From Seriola aureovittata (Eukaryota; Chordata; Actinopteri; Carangiformes; Carangidae): DNA of 64,000 nucleotides. A program made the translations under genes and the position numbers. Shown piece after piece: positions 37,386-49,408 of the stretch. The notes under the pieces were generated by a model. The model had not been told where the DNA came from, ran no database searches, and was given only the letters and a program-made list of their open reading frames with translations. How positions within the stretch are numbered: position 1 is the stretch's first letter; the number at the start of each line of letters is the position of its first letter. The stretch spans positions 3,649,083-3,713,082 of the forward strand of contig NC_079387.1 of assembly GCF_021018895.1 (NCBI RefSeq), given 5' to 3'.

Positions 37386-40112
37386 GCAATCAAAGAATCA
37401 CGTTTCTCCCTCAACGACAAAAGTTCAACTATACCGCATTAATCATCAATCAAAGAATCACGTTTCTCCCTCAACGACAAAAGTTCAACTATACCGCATC
37501 AATCAAAGAATTACGTTTCTTCCCCAACGACAAAAGTTCAACTATACTACATTAATTAGCAATCAAAGAATCATGTTTCTCCCTCAACGACAAAAGTTCA
37601 ACTATACTGCATTAATCATCAAAACAGCCATTAGCAATCAAAGAATCACGTTTCTTCTCCAACGACAAAAGTTCAACTATACTGCATTAATCATCAAAAC
37701 AGCCATTAGCAATCAAAGAATCACGTTTCTCCCTCAACGACAAAAGTTCAACTATACTACATTAATCATCAAAACAGCCACTAGCAATCAAAGAATCACG
37801 TTTCTCCCTCAACGACAAAAGTTCAACTATACCGCATTAATCATCAATCAAAGAATTACGTTTCTTCCCCAACGACAAAAGTTCAACTATACCGCATTAA
37901 CCATCAAAACAGCCATTAGCAATCAAAGAATCACGTTTCTCCCTCAACGACAAAAGTTCAACTATACCGCATTAACCATCAAAACAGCCATTAGCAATCA
38001 AAGAATCACGTTTCTCCCTCAACGACAAAAGTTCAACTATACCGCATTAACCATCAAAACAGCCATTAGCAATCAAAGAATCACGTTTCTCCCTCAACGA
38101 CAAAAGTTCAACTATACCGCATTAATCATCAAAACAGCCATTAGCAATCAAAGAATCACGTTTCTACCCCAACGACAAAAGTTCAACTATACCGCATTAA
38201 CCATCAAAACAGCCATTAGCAATCAAAGAATCACGTTTCTCCCTCAACGACAAAAGTTCAACTATACCGCATTAATCATCAAAACAGCCATTAGCAATCA
38301 AAGAATCACGTTTCTACCCCAACGACAAAAGTTCAACTATACCGCATTAACCATCAAAACAGCCATTAGCAATCAAAGAATCACGTTTCTCCCTCAACGA
38401 CAAAAGTTCAACTATACCGCATTAATCATCAAAACAGCCATTAGCAATCAAAGAATCACGTTTCTACCCCAACGACAAAAGTTCAACTATACCGCATTAA
38501 CCATCAAAACAGCCATTAGCAATCAAAGAATCACGTTTCTTCCCCAACGACAAAAGTTCAACTATACTACATTAACCATCAAAACAGCCATTAGCAATCA
38601 AAGAATCACGTTTCTTCCCCAACGACAAAAGTTCAACTATACTACATTAATCATCAAAACAGCCATTAGCAATCAAAGAATCACGTTTCTTCCCCAACGA
38701 TAAAAGTTCAACTATACCACATTAATCATCAATCAAAGAATTACGTTTCTTCCCCAACGACAAAAGTTCAACTATACTACATTAATCATCAAAACAGCCA
38801 TTAGCAATCAAAGAATCACGTTTCTTCTCCAACGACAAAAGTTCAACTATACCACATTAGTCATCAATCAAAGAATTACGTTTCTTCCCCAACGACAAAA
38901 GTTCAACTATACTACATTAACCATCAAAACAGCCATTAGCAATCAAAGAATCACGTTTCTTCCCCAACGACAAAAGTTCAACTATACTACATTAATCATC
39001 AAAACAGCCACTAGCAATCAAAGAATCACGTTTCTCCCTCAACGACAAAAGTTCAACTATACCGCATTAATCATCAATCAAAGAATTACGTTTCTTCCCC
39101 AACGACAAAAGTTCAACTATACTACATTAACCATCAAAACAGCCATTAGCAATCAAAGAATCACGTTTCTACCTCAACGACAAAAGTTCAACTATACTGC
39201 ATTAACCATCAAAACAGCCATTAGCAATCAAAGAATCACGTTTCTCCCTCAACGACAAAAGTTCAACTATACCGCATTAATCATCAAAACAGCCATTAGC
39301 AATCAAAGAATCACGTTTCTACCCCAACGACAAAAGTTCAACTATACTACATTAACCATCAAAACAGCCATTAGCAATCAAAGAATCACGTTTCTTCCCC
39401 AACGACAAAAGTTCAACTATACTACATTAATCATCAAAACAGCCATTAGCAATCAAAGAATCACGTTTCTTCCCCAACGATAAAAGTTCAACTATACCGC
39501 ATTAATCATCAATCAAAGAATTACGTTTCTTCCCCAACGACAAAAGTTCAACTATACTACATTAACCATCAAAACAGCCATTAGCAATCAAAGAATCACG
39601 TTTCTTCCCCAACGACAAAAGTTCAACTATACTACATTAATCATCAAAACAGCCATTAGCAATCAAAGAATCACGTTTCTCCCTCAACGACAAAAGTTCA
39701 ACTATACCGCATTAATCATCAAAACAGCCATTAGCAATCAAAGAATCACATTTCTTCCCCAACGACAAAAGTTCAACTATACTGCATTAACCATCAAAAC
39801 AGCCACTAGCAATCAAAGAACCACGTTTCTTCCTCAACGACAAAAGTTCTACCGTACCGCATTAATCATCAAAACAGCCACTAGCAATCAAAGAACCACG
39901 TTTCTTCCTCAACGACAAAAGTTCTACCGTACCGCATTAATCATCAAAACAGCCACTAGCAATCAAAGAATCACGGTTCTACCGTACCGCATTAATCATC
40001 AAAACAGCCACTAGCAATCAAAGAATCACGTTTCTTCCTCAACGACAAAAGTTCTACCGTACCGCATTAATCATCAAAACAGCCACTAGCAATCAAAGAA
40101 TTACGTTTCTGA
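37386..40112 (+). repeat. 75 bp satellite with 60 bp variant
   Basis: About 37 tandem monomers. The full 75 bp unit runs AATCAAAGAATCACG, TTTCTCCCTCAACGAC, AAAAGTTCAACTATACC, GCATTAATCATC, AAAACAGCCATTAGC. A 60 bp variant lacks the last 15 bp; one monomer near 39960 is 51 bp. Between about 38100 and 38500 monomers alternate CCCTC/ATCATC with ACCCC/ACCATC, a 150 bp higher-order dimer. Late copies (after ~39780) carry TTCTACCGTACCGC instead of TTCAACTATACC. Because every length is a multiple of three, one frame stays open for 376 codons (37573-38703); I regard that as a by-product of the repeat. Confidence 0.96.
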
Positions 40113-40403
40113 GGAACATCTGTCAGAAGGCCTCAAAACATTCCCTTCCACAGAGATATACCTAGACCACAAATGGACACTGCAGGGGACCAACTAAATT
40201 ATGAGACCAAAGTCAATTACATTTCCACAAGTGCCTATGAAGACAGGAACACTGTTCACGCAATTTACCAGAGTTCTGCATAAAAGCAGAAGGAATACAG
40301 GCAAATATTAAACCTCCTACTGTCACTCAAAAAGCTTCAAATAAAGACACAGTGAAGACAGAACATGAGAGCTACACTCTCTGCTTAACCTCATCACACG
40401 TAC
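40113..40403. other. non-coding, probable intron
   Basis: No repeat or exon is recognised between the end of the 75 bp satellite and the small minus-strand exon at 40404. On the minus strand it follows that exon's splice donor and therefore reads as intron. Confidence 0.4.
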
Positions 40404-40442
40404 CTTGTCGATGAGTCGTGATGCAGTGGTTGGGGTCATGCC
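40404..40442 (-). CDS. 39 bp coding exon of an unidentified gene
   Basis: Minus-strand exon with a strong acceptor (CTTGTTTCTTCTAG) and consensus donor (AAG|GTACGT). It is 13 codons long and reads GMTPTTASRLIDK in phase 0. The exon at 41455-41519 ends in phase 0, so the two join without a frame change. I do not recognise the protein. Further downstream exons would lie beyond the 75 bp satellite or farther; none was found. If the gene continues, the tandem arrays at 36.4-40.1 kb sit in one of its introns. Confidence 0.45.
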
Positions 40443-40449
40443 CTAGAAG

Positions 40450-41450
40450 AAACAAGCAGAGGGAAAACTTACAACACACTTCACTGAACTTCAAATACAT
40501 ATTTCATTCTAAGTGCTGTGCACACACACTCTCTTATCCACTGGCATCAGTCACAAGCCATTAAAGAAGTTCATTGTAAAGACAAACAGGTCAGCTCCAG
40601 AGGATCAACCAATGGGCAACTGGAGAATACAGGCAAAATCTCCAGTCTATAACACCAAAAGGACTGATTCTCACTAAGATGCGAAACATGCACCAGGGGA
40701 TAAAACAGTTGTGATTAATTCATACGTTGCTGAGGAGTTAGCTCTAAGCTGCTAGCCACGAACTCCACCAGAGCTGAATCACTGACAGAATCCGTCACCG
40801 TGGCAACCTGGGTTCCAGCCAAGGGTCTCCAGCTACAGCACAACTCATAGTAGGCCAGTCCTGACCCTCTGCTCTTGACTGTGTCGATGTCAAAATATAC
40901 TAATATTTAATTACCTTGTATCATCAGCTGTATAGCCATAACATCACACTGGTCATTGCATTTACTCTGTAGATAGTAGTTTAGTTAATAAACACCTTTA
41001 TTTACACCCAGCTGTTGTGTTCTTTTGACATAGAGATCAGGAAATCACAGCTTCTGATATGAGAGGACTGGTGCCCCGTTTCAACAAGAGTGAATTCTAA
41101 ATTATGGCATTAACACTACAATAAATACACATAACTGTTTGTTTGCATGGGAAGTGAGGTGCTTACTCTACACTCATGCAGAGACACATATTTACAGCTG
41201 CCCATTCATGATCACTGGAGACACATGTCAACACCAGCTCTGAAAAGGATCTGTACTTTCATAAAACAGGAACACAGCTGCAGTGTGCAAAAGTAGTACC
41301 CTCTACTTCTTTTTACTGTGAAGTAGCCTTAAAGAAACGCTCACACAATAACTTAAGTCTAGATCCTATAGTACCTTGTGAAGGTGAAACATACTTGCAA
41401 ACTGCTTCAACAAAAACAGAGTACACAGCACATATCTGACATTTGTCTAC
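40450..41450. other. non-coding, probable intron of the unidentified minus-strand gene
   Basis: About 1 kb between the two small exons. No coding potential, transposon or tandem repeat is recognised. Confidence 0.4.
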
Positions 41451-41454
41451 ACAC

Positions 41455-41519
41455 CATGGGCTCATCGGTGTTCTTCTGAAACTGGACCGGAGTCTCCATG
41501 GGGTCGCAGACAACCCAGC
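41455..41519 (-). CDS. 65 bp coding exon of an unidentified gene
   Basis: Minus-strand exon with acceptor GTGTTAACAG and donor ATG|GTGTGT. Starting in phase 1 it reads WVVCDPMETPVQFQKNTDEP followed by Met, then continues in phase with the 39 bp exon at 40404. The composition is protein-like and the frame is open across both exons. No family is recognised, so no function is given. The upstream exon supplying the first codon base was not identified. Confidence 0.45.
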
Positions 41520-41524
41520 CTGTT

Positions 41525-42090
41525 AACACTACAGCAGGACAACATTTTTGGCAACCACAAGCTAGATAATATATATAGGTAGGAACCTTTCATTGAGAGG
41601 AAGGTGGATTGAGATATGTGAACAATAATTGCCTGTGTCCTATTAAAATTTTAGGCTTAGCCACTATATCAGTCTTTACATAAACCTGGGATACATTTTT
41701 AACCTCTCTAAATCCAAGCCACTTACGCACGTGACCGATGTCATCTCTTTTGCTTTTTTTCTTCTCTCTCACTTCTCCCACCAATTACTGCCCACAACTC
41801 AGACTACAAGAAAGGGAATGTCCCCTCCTGTCACCTAGTAGTCAGCCTTCTCCCAAGGGTCTGGAAAGTGACCTCGGTAAGGAGCGGTCCTTTTCCACTG
41901 GCAGCATTTGCCAAATAATCGCGGCCGGACCTACAGGCTTTTGACTTACAAGAACAACTGTCAAAAAACACAGACGCACGCCGATTTTGTCGGAGAAAAG
42001 TCAAACGATCATCAAGTAAGGCACATCTGAAGCCCTTCCTGCCAGCAACACAGTTAACTTGTGTTGCGAGATGCCTCGTAGCCAATTTTC
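41525..42090. other. non-coding stretch
   Basis: A minus-strand acceptor (CCTTTCTTGTAG) and donor (GTAAGT) bracket about 76 bp near 41720-41795, but all three frames are closed within it, so if it is an exon it is untranslated. Nothing else is recognised. Confidence 0.35.
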
Positions 42091-42094
42091 CCCC

Positions 42095-44105
42095 AGTGGC
42101 AGCTGGTGAAAAATATTCTAGGTGGGGCTGTATGTGCCAGAAGCTTTCAGTAACTATACCAATAAAAGAACCCAAACCAAAAGATACCATTGTTTTAGGG
42201 ATAAACAATAATAATTTAATTGCCCTTTAGAAATCAACAGCTTTACAGATAATGATATGAGGCGTATATTAGTGATTACTCTTAATACAAAATTAAAGTT
42301 CTTGAGAGACATTTACAGTTGGATGATGATTAAGAAAAACTGTGTCATAGGAACATAACATGTAGCAATTGGATTAAATACATTAGTGAATACTCATAGT
42401 ACAAAATTACAATATAATGTTTACAGGTGAGTGGTCTTATTTGTACATGAACTTTGTTTCATCTGCCCTTTTTATATCCTCCACAATGCAATCTCAAAGA
42501 ACCGTCAGCACACAGTCCAAAAGTTGGTCTTCAGGGGGTTGTCGGACGATGCTGTCTCATCGTGGCCTCGCAATGCCAACTCAAAAGCTCCACAGAATTT
42601 CACACACTCAATGATCCTCGATCCAGCTCTTCATTGTGTTTTCTGACCGCAATCCTGCGTTGTTCACGTGCACCTTCGAGCATTCGTGTTTTTTAATCCG
42701 CTCTGATAAATGTTTTAGGTCTCTAACTCCTGTTACAGTCCATGTAATATCTGCCCCCGGCATTTTAAAAAGTAAACACGGGAAGCAGAATACTGCATTT
42801 GCAAAACTACATCCAGTTAGCCAAGCCTTCATGTCATACCAGTTCAGAGAGAAGCTCCTCTGGTGAGTTTTACCTTTCTCCTGTATCTGCTGTGTTAAAT
42901 TCAGACCGGGCTTCTCAGGTCCAAATTCTTTAACACAAAGTTCTCCTTTCGAAGTGGTTTAGCAAGAGCGATTTTACAGAATTTACGGGTAGCTGAAGCT
43001 CTGCGTGTTCTTGTTCTTGTCCACTTGACGACGCCGTCTCGATTTCCGACACTTGTTTCTGGTTGCTTAACAAATTTGATGACATCAAAAGTGGCTTGTT
43101 AAAAAGATAACTTTTGTTATAGACCTTATGGATGATCATGGTAAATTTTTTACAACTAAATGCCTTCAGGGGGGAATTCAGCAGAATATGCAAAGCAATA
43201 CCTCTTGCTCTGACACACTTAATACAAAACACACTCTCTCAATGAAGAATACAAACGGTCATGCCAGACTTAAAAATTAACCAAATGCTTATTAGAGACA
43301 AAAAATGTAACAACCAATTCATCGGAAATGCTTTTAAGTGTAAAATTTTTCATGACTATACAAGAAATGCAAAACTCAGAATAAGCGATAATCCATCCAT
43401 CATAGATAAATATTGTAAATGGCCCCAAAGGAACTACAATACAAAACCATAAACAATTATTATCCTGTAGCAGAAATGCTTAAAAAAAGATTTGGTTTTG
43501 AGGTTGACCCCTGCACTTTCTGTCTCAAAGAACCAGAAACCATTGAACATCTTTTCTACTCTTGCAAAGTTACCGAACAATTTTGGCTAAGCATAAAAAT
43601 GGAGAATATCACACCATTTGATACACAACAAATTTTAATTTACAAAAATAACCTAACTAAAGAAAGTCTCTGATATGGTTAATATAATCATAAATATGGG
43701 AAAATATCATATCCATACAAGTAAATGGAGGAATCAGAAACCCTCACTGACATGTTTTAAAAGTGAAATTAAGATTTGTTGTTTTTGGCAGACACATAGA
43801 ACCGATACAAGACCTGTGTCAAGGTACCTGATGCTTTGATTAATTAGTTAATAGAGATCTGCTTTTTTTTTTAATCCTGACTGCTGGGAGGTGAGAAAAA
43901 TTAGCCTGTGTTATTAATTTGTTGTCATGTCATAGTTTATTTTTCTGCCTTGCTTTTTGAACAGAGTTTGAAAATGTTTTACATCAGAATGCAAAATGAA
44001 GATTCCTATGTTGAATTGTAAAATTGAAATGTTCAATAAAGTTTGAAAAAACAAAAAACAAATTTGATGACGCTAAATTACCCGTTTTTTTTGGCTGAGC
44101 TGCTG
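42095..44105 (-). mobile_element. ZMYM/TTF-type hAT transposon remnant, split by a LINE
   Basis: Minus-strand coding remnant, read from about 44105 down to 42434. It starts with a short Lys-rich segment, then a low-complexity Gln/Glu region, then RSFSLNWYDMKAWLTGC, a zinc-binding ANAVFCFPCLLF block, the LSERIKKHECSK segment and ALRGHDETAS. This is the order of the TTF-type zinc-finger N terminus of ZMYM1-like hAT transposases. A frameshift lies near 42940, a stop near 42500, and the catalytic and C-terminal dimerisation parts are missing. CAGTGGCAGCTGGTG at 42095 is a candidate terminal inverted repeat; the opposite end was not found. A LINE occupies 43084-44056. Inactive. Confidence 0.75.
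43084..44056 (+). mobile_element. 5'-truncated LINE (L1/Tx1-type) insertion
   Basis: Flanked by a perfect 15 bp target-site duplication AACAAATTTGATGAC (43069-43083 and 44057-44071). It ends with AATAAAGTTTGAAAAAAC, an A-rich tail. The interior encodes the C terminus of a LINE ORF2 in two frames with a frameshift near 43440. It has an RFGFEVDPCTFC...HLFYSC zinc-binding block, then an FW motif and a HIHTSKWRNQKPS segment typical of fish L1-like elements. Reverse transcriptase and endonuclease domains are absent. It landed inside the hAT transposase frame, so it is younger than the hAT element. Confidence 0.85.
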
Positions 44106-44109
44106 CAGT

Positions 44110-45300
44110 GCTGGGGCAACTTTTCTAGCGCCCCAGGAGAGAGGGGAAGTGACCGTGGACACAAATTACCCCATAAATAATGGTTTATGTTATATATATA
44201 TGGCTCGTTCTTTATAATTTTAAACGATTATTTTTGGAAAAAATAAAAACAAATAAAAACATTTAAAAATCACTTTCCATCAGGGAGGGCGGCGCCCTAT
44301 TGACCAGCCTGTGCACCGACAAAGGGAGAGCTGAGTCTAAACCATGGTTTCTGCCCAACTTTTTCACCAATCAGATAATTACAAAAATATATACAAAGCT
44401 CTGTGTAACTGGATAGACACTCTTCTCTGGGACGTTGGCCACAGCTAACTGCTTGCAGACTGTGGTTTTCAGATCAGAGGAGATCCACGTACATGCTGAT
44501 TTTGATTCTTTAATAGCAAATAAATATTGGTTTGAGTGGAGATCTCTAATTTCAAATAAACGAATGCGGTGGCCTGATGTGGTGCGACCTGTTCCCCTTC
44601 CCTCACCGGTCTCTGAGGCGAAGAACCGTCCGGCAGTTTTACGTATAACAGTCACTTCTTGAATAAATATATTTTAATGGTGAGAAACAAATCATCACGG
44701 ACGCAATCTTGACCAAAATCGGCACATTTTACACGTCACGCTTACTACAAAGTAAAGCCCTCGTGATCGTTTCTTCTGACAAGTTGTGATATCCGTCACT
44801 TGCAGCATCGATTTCTTATTAAAAATGCTCTAAAAACAACTCAAACTAAATATTTTTGTCCAATCGCCATTTTTAACTGAATGACTGGTTTTCCCTTTAA
44901 CATCACAATTAACTGTCGACGATCCTAGGTTTAACGCCACATTATCTTCACTGTTTGATGCTGTTGTCGTTTGTATTAGATTGATAGACACAGTCGGTGG
45001 CGCATTGAATGGCAACACATGAAATGTATAAGTAGAGGGAGAAGCACACAGTTTTTGACCGTCGCCGTTTAGAGCCCAATGTTTACGCCTTTTTGTTTAT
45101 TTTCATGCAAGTTATTGGTACAACCTATGTGAGTGAATATCAAAGGCTGTTTCGTTACACGGTAAATAAATAAATACATCGTAATCGTAAGCACAAGTCG
45201 GATGCTTTGATTTATCATATGGAGCCACCTCATGACAACCACGCATCCCAGTAGCAGCCCCTCACTGTGGCTTAGGTTTATTTTGTTGAACCCAAGTCAC
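44110..45300. other. non-coding stretch, no gene recognised
   Basis: Contains minus-strand open frames of 94 codons (44371-44655) and 62 codons (44830-45018), but neither has recognised motifs or clear splice sites. The sequence may include the 5' part of the hAT element. A 16-base A run follows at 45311-45326. Confidence 0.35.
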
Positions 45301-45327
45301 TACATTATTTAAAAAAAAAAAAAAAAA

Positions 45328-45475
45328 GTATGACTCTTGAAAAGCTGTCATGAGCTATCCTGATATTTATAAATATAACCCATACACATATCACAAAGAT
45401 ACATCATGCTACAACGGTGAAACAGGAGCCGTACTCACGCGGGCTCGGAATCCTCGTCTGAGTCCCTTGAAACCC
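45328..45475. repeat. dispersed repeat, copy A (possible SINE)
   Basis: Matches 52733-52850 in order: TGACTCT, TTGAAA, TGTCAT.AGCTAT, TGATATTTATAAATA, GATACA, and GGCTCG.AATCCTC.TCTGAGTC. The last block, on the minus strand, contains a GATTCGAGCC-like string in copy B, similar to a Pol III B box, so a tRNA-derived SINE is possible. An A run precedes the plus-strand start. Confidence 0.6.
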
Positions 45476-45539
45476 GCTTGTTTTCTTCGTCCTCGCAGCT
45501 CGTACTATCTGCCGCTTTCTTACTAACAGCTCTATTCGG

Positions 45540-46990
45540 TCTATATCATATTTGTGTCGTGATCAATATGTTTTACAACTCAAACTTTTGATGTTTCGTG
45601 TGCCCGTCATCCGCGCTCTGCTCCTTGTAAACAAATGCCGGTAACTTCCGTGCAGTTAGTGTTACGTGACTACGTGTCGGTCAGCTGACATTGACGTCAT
45701 CGTGGCTGCTCAGAGAAGCGTGGAGTTAGCTGGGGTTTTTTTTTTGTTTGTTTGTTTTTAAATGATTTAGCTCCTTACCTGCCGTATCTCCCGAACTCAG
45801 ACAGATCCTCCCCGTGACCGACTCATACAGCCGGTCAATATGTTCACTCAGTGTTTTACCCGACGTGAGAGACGTGTATAAACACGGGAGATATTAATGG
45901 AAAACTACTTATGGGTTCAAAGGTAAAATATAGGTCAAGTTAAATGGTTCACAGTGAGCGGCGGCCTACGATACGTAGGAATCAAAAAAATAGTCAGAAA
46001 TACGACCTAATATTATCAGTCGTGATCATTCTCGCATGTTTATATTGCGCATTTATTCTTATATCCATACATACACGATATATGCGTGACTTGGCTGGAA
46101 TAATTCCTGGAACAATGAGGCTTTCTGTTGCAAAATTTTATTCACTTTTCACTCCTTTTTTTTTTTTTAAATTGCTTTATAGTTATAAACTGCACAGGAC
46201 ACATAAGATCATATCGGTTTAATCGTTCAACGCATTTACTCAAAGTTACCGTAACATACAATCGGTTTATGTATTTTCGACCATCGTTTTTAAGTTATTG
46301 TCTTTTTATGTTATTTGGAAGATATAGCAGTCCAGAACAGGACAGGAAAAAGTACCCCCACACACACACACACACAACTTGCCAGACTAACTGTATTTTC
46401 ATTCTTTCCTTTTGACCATTTGATATCATAGATTTCATTTATTGGCTGAATGTTGGTCTGTGTTGCTTTTACTGCTGACTTTTAATAGATAAATAAAAAC
46501 GGTTGTCTTGACTTGACTGGATTTTCATTATCTTTACACTTGTTCCTACATCTGTATTACTACAGTAATAATCACAAATGATTTTGGAGCACATGACGTG
46601 CCACATTAAACGAAAAGTAAGTGACCCGATCACGAGCGGTCAGTTGTAGGTACCTCACTTCAGACCTGCATTTAAAATGCGGGCCAAAGAGATGCAAAAC
46701 AACCAGGGAGAAACAAAACTGTGCTACAAATAGACAGCCTGAGGGGGAAGCTAACGAAATAACAAATGAAACTCCTCATTTAACATTACATTCACCTCTA
46801 TTTCATGTTTCATTATCATCATAAATACGGTATATACTATTTAGCAATTTGTTTTTCTTTTACTAAAGTATACAAAAATAAAGTTTATAGTCACTGAATA
46901 ATTCGAATTTTGTTTTGAAGTCATATTGTCATATCAATAAAGTTAGTTTGAATCGGAGAGATTCTGACCAATCGGAGTTTGAGATGTCAC
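45540..46990. other. intergenic region upstream of jagn1
   Basis: CpG-containing stretch around 45600-45900, then A/T-rich sequence with a (CA)n run at 46360-46376. An open frame at 45944-46222 (+) contains one hydrophobic stretch but has no family resemblance or supporting signals. No transposon is recognised. Confidence 0.4.
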
Positions 46991-49225
46991 ACTTCCCTTT
47001 ACGTCCGTCACCTCTCCCTTGTACGGATGCACTCGGCTAGCACGGCTGTCTGTGTTACCCCCGCACATTTATACCTTCAGGCTTTTTATGAGCACTGGCA
47101 CGTAAAAGGTAAGTAAGTGCTGCGATTAACCGCTGGTGTGTTTTACTACGCAGCAGCTTCAAAACTTTTTCCTGGCCCTTATGTGAAGCTACAGAAACCT
47201 AGCCGACACTACGTAACCGGACAGTTAGTTAGCTATTCAATTCTGCTCAGGAATCGGAGGGGAGACTCTTACTTAAGGTTGCAACATAACTTAACCTTTT
47301 TATTGTAATTACAGCGGCTCTTGTCTTAATTAAAACTCCACGTGTTCTGCTTTCAGACATTTACCATGGCTTCTCGAGAAGGTCCGAGAGCAGCAGGTAC
47401 AGACGGCAGTGACTTTCAGCACCGGGAGCGCGTCGCTTCACACTACCAGATGAGGTCTGTGTGTGTGTCATTTTACAAAGAGGAAGTCTCAGAGCCTCCT
47501 CCATGAAGAAATATAATTACTCATGTTGAATCGGCTTTCTGTGTGCGCAGTTTGTCTTTATTACAATAGTCCTAGATCTGAGATAATGCAGGTTAAATGA
47601 TCTGCTTTTCAAGTTATGCTGCCATCGATTCCTGTATAACATTACAACTACTACTAGAACCCGTGAGTAAAATAAACAGGTGACATTATGAGGCCATTTG
47701 TTACAGTTGTTAGACTTTGAAGACTATTTTATTTCATTTCTATTAATTATTTGTCTCCTTTGAGCTTGAAGATGGTCTAGTAGAAACAGACATTCTTCTA
47801 ATAATGACTTCCTGTCCCGATCCAGTGATAAACTGTTCTTGATTCGTTCTAATCTAGACTAGTACAGGGGGCTGTTACTTACCTGCAGACAAAGGCTCAG
47901 CCTCCTCAGAAATCCCAATTTAAGCCCTTGTGGTACCCGTTTAATAAGAACAACTTCTGGGTCGTGAAAAAAAAAATCCTTCAGGAAGCCCGCTGCAATG
48001 GACTGTTTTACCACTTATCTCCTGGGAACGGGTTTCAGGACATCTGGATTAAAATTCATATTAACGTTTACAATGGCAGACTGGATGGATTATTGTGGGA
48101 AACCTTTACAAGTTACATATTAACGTTTATAATTGCAAGTGACTGCCTAACTCTCAAAGCACTTTCAATTGTTCATTTTATTTGCAGCTCGTTAACCCTC
48201 GATAAACGGTGCCGCGATACATTTGAGAGCTATATGCTGCCCGAGTGGAAGTAAAATTTGGTTTGAAAAATGAACGCATCAGTGACTTGAATTGTTTTGG
48301 GTTTTTTTTTTTTTCTTGAAACGACGGAATCCCTGATCGCCCGCCCCTCTGTCAGTGTCGCCTTGAAGTCTGAGATCCGCAAACTCAACATTGTCCATCT
48401 TCTCATCTGGATCCTGATGGCAGCTCAGGTAATTGCAAACCACAATTATGACAAAACCTTGAAAAAAAGCATTTATTTTATTCGCAGATGGTCGTAACTC
48501 TCTAACGTCTCTTGTTTCTCAGGTAACGGTGAGCCAGCTGAACCTGGTGTCCCACAAGGTGGTGGCCTCCCCTTACCAGTGGGAGTACCCTTACCTCCTG
48601 AGCATAATTCCCACAGTCTTCAGCTTCTCGGCGTTGCCTCGCAACAACATCAGCTACCTGGTAATCTCCATGATCGGAGCCGGGCTCTTCTGCGTGGCCC
48701 CGCTTATCTACGGCAGCATGGAGATGTTCCCCGTGGCGCAGCAGCTCTATCGTCACGGCAAAGCTTACCGCTTTATCTTCGGCTTCTCGGCCGTTTCCGT
48801 CATGTACCTGGCCGTCGTCATCGCCGTCCAGGTGCACGGCTGGCAGATCTACTACAGCAAGAAGTTGCTGGACCAGTGGTTCGCCACCACGCAGGACAAG
48901 AAGAAGAAATGATGAAAAGCACGTGCGGCACTGAGATCTGGGCAAAGAGGATCGCAGAGCCCCGGAGCTTTTTGGAGACCGGGAGAAAAGACTCCCGAAA
49001 ATAATGTCATCTGTCAACTTTTTCTACATTTATATTTGACAGCTGTTTGTTTGCTGAAAATTAGTCTACGAACAGCCGGCGTCTGGCATTTCGTTGACAT
49101 AAACTGTAAATGTTTTCCGTGTGTCTGTACAACATTATTGTAGGTACTGATGGTGTAAACACGGGGATAACTGGACGACACTGTATTAACGTGTAAGTTG
49201 ATGTTTGGAAACAAATTAAAATAAA
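46990..49225 (+). CDS. jagn1: Jagunal homolog 1, complete gene (coding 47366-48912)
   Basis: Encodes a 183-residue endoplasmic-reticulum membrane protein; jagunal acts in ER organisation and vesicle traffic in the early secretory pathway, and human JAGN1 is needed for neutrophil function. Coding exons: 47366-47454, 48356-48428, 48523-48912, joined in phase (29 codons +2, then phase 0). A 5'UTR exon ends at 47108 (donor GTAAGT) and resumes at 47357; the ATG has context TTACCATGG. The opening [18 protein letters not shown] and the blocks [21 protein letters not shown] and YGSMEMFP are diagnostic. Four membrane segments lie near residues 40-55, 77-92, 98-118 and 138-160. The protein ends in KKKK, an ER-retrieval type tail. 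Length equals the human protein. AATAAA at 49220-49225 ends the 3'UTR. The transcription start is not determined. Confidence 0.97.
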
Positions 49226-49229
49226 TACA

Positions 49230-49405
49230 TTTGAACGTCGGATCGATTATTGACCAAAGTGCTTCGGTCGTTTTGTCGGTGATCGCCGGTATGATTAACC
49301 GAGGCGTTCGGATTTGCCAGAACCTGAACTAAAATCTGTCAAAACCGATTTTTACACGTGTGGGAAAAACATCAAAATCAAGTTAAACTTTTCATTGTGA
49401 AGAGA
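49230..49405. other. short spacer between convergent jagn1 and nfkbiz-like genes
   Basis: About 180 bp separates the jagn1 poly(A) signal (49220-49225, plus) from a minus-strand poly(A) signal (TTTATT on the plus strand, 49409-49414) that could serve the nfkbiz-like gene. The genes are tail-to-tail. Confidence 0.55.
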
Positions 49406-49408
49406 CTA

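Noticed and set aside
37573..38703. 376-codon open frame made of 25-residue repeats
   Set aside because: Arises from a 75 bp satellite; its ATG is a point variant of the usual ACG in the monomer. Kept as a finding but not called a gene.
41720..41795. Minus-strand exon with good splice sites
   Set aside because: All three frames contain stops; at most untranslated.
45437..45530. Acidic minus-strand exon joined to the exon at 41455
   Set aside because: The donor leaves phase 2 while the next exon needs phase 1, and the sequence overlaps a dispersed repeat.
45944..46222. 92-codon plus-strand frame with one hydrophobic stretch
   Set aside because: No recognised family, no splice or poly(A) evidence, and its end runs into a T-rich tract.
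47928..48254. 108-codon frame inside jagn1 intron 1
   Set aside because: Lies wholly within an intron, with no motif or resemblance.
48502..49017. 171-codon minus-strand frame
   Set aside because: Antisense shadow of the jagn1 last exon.
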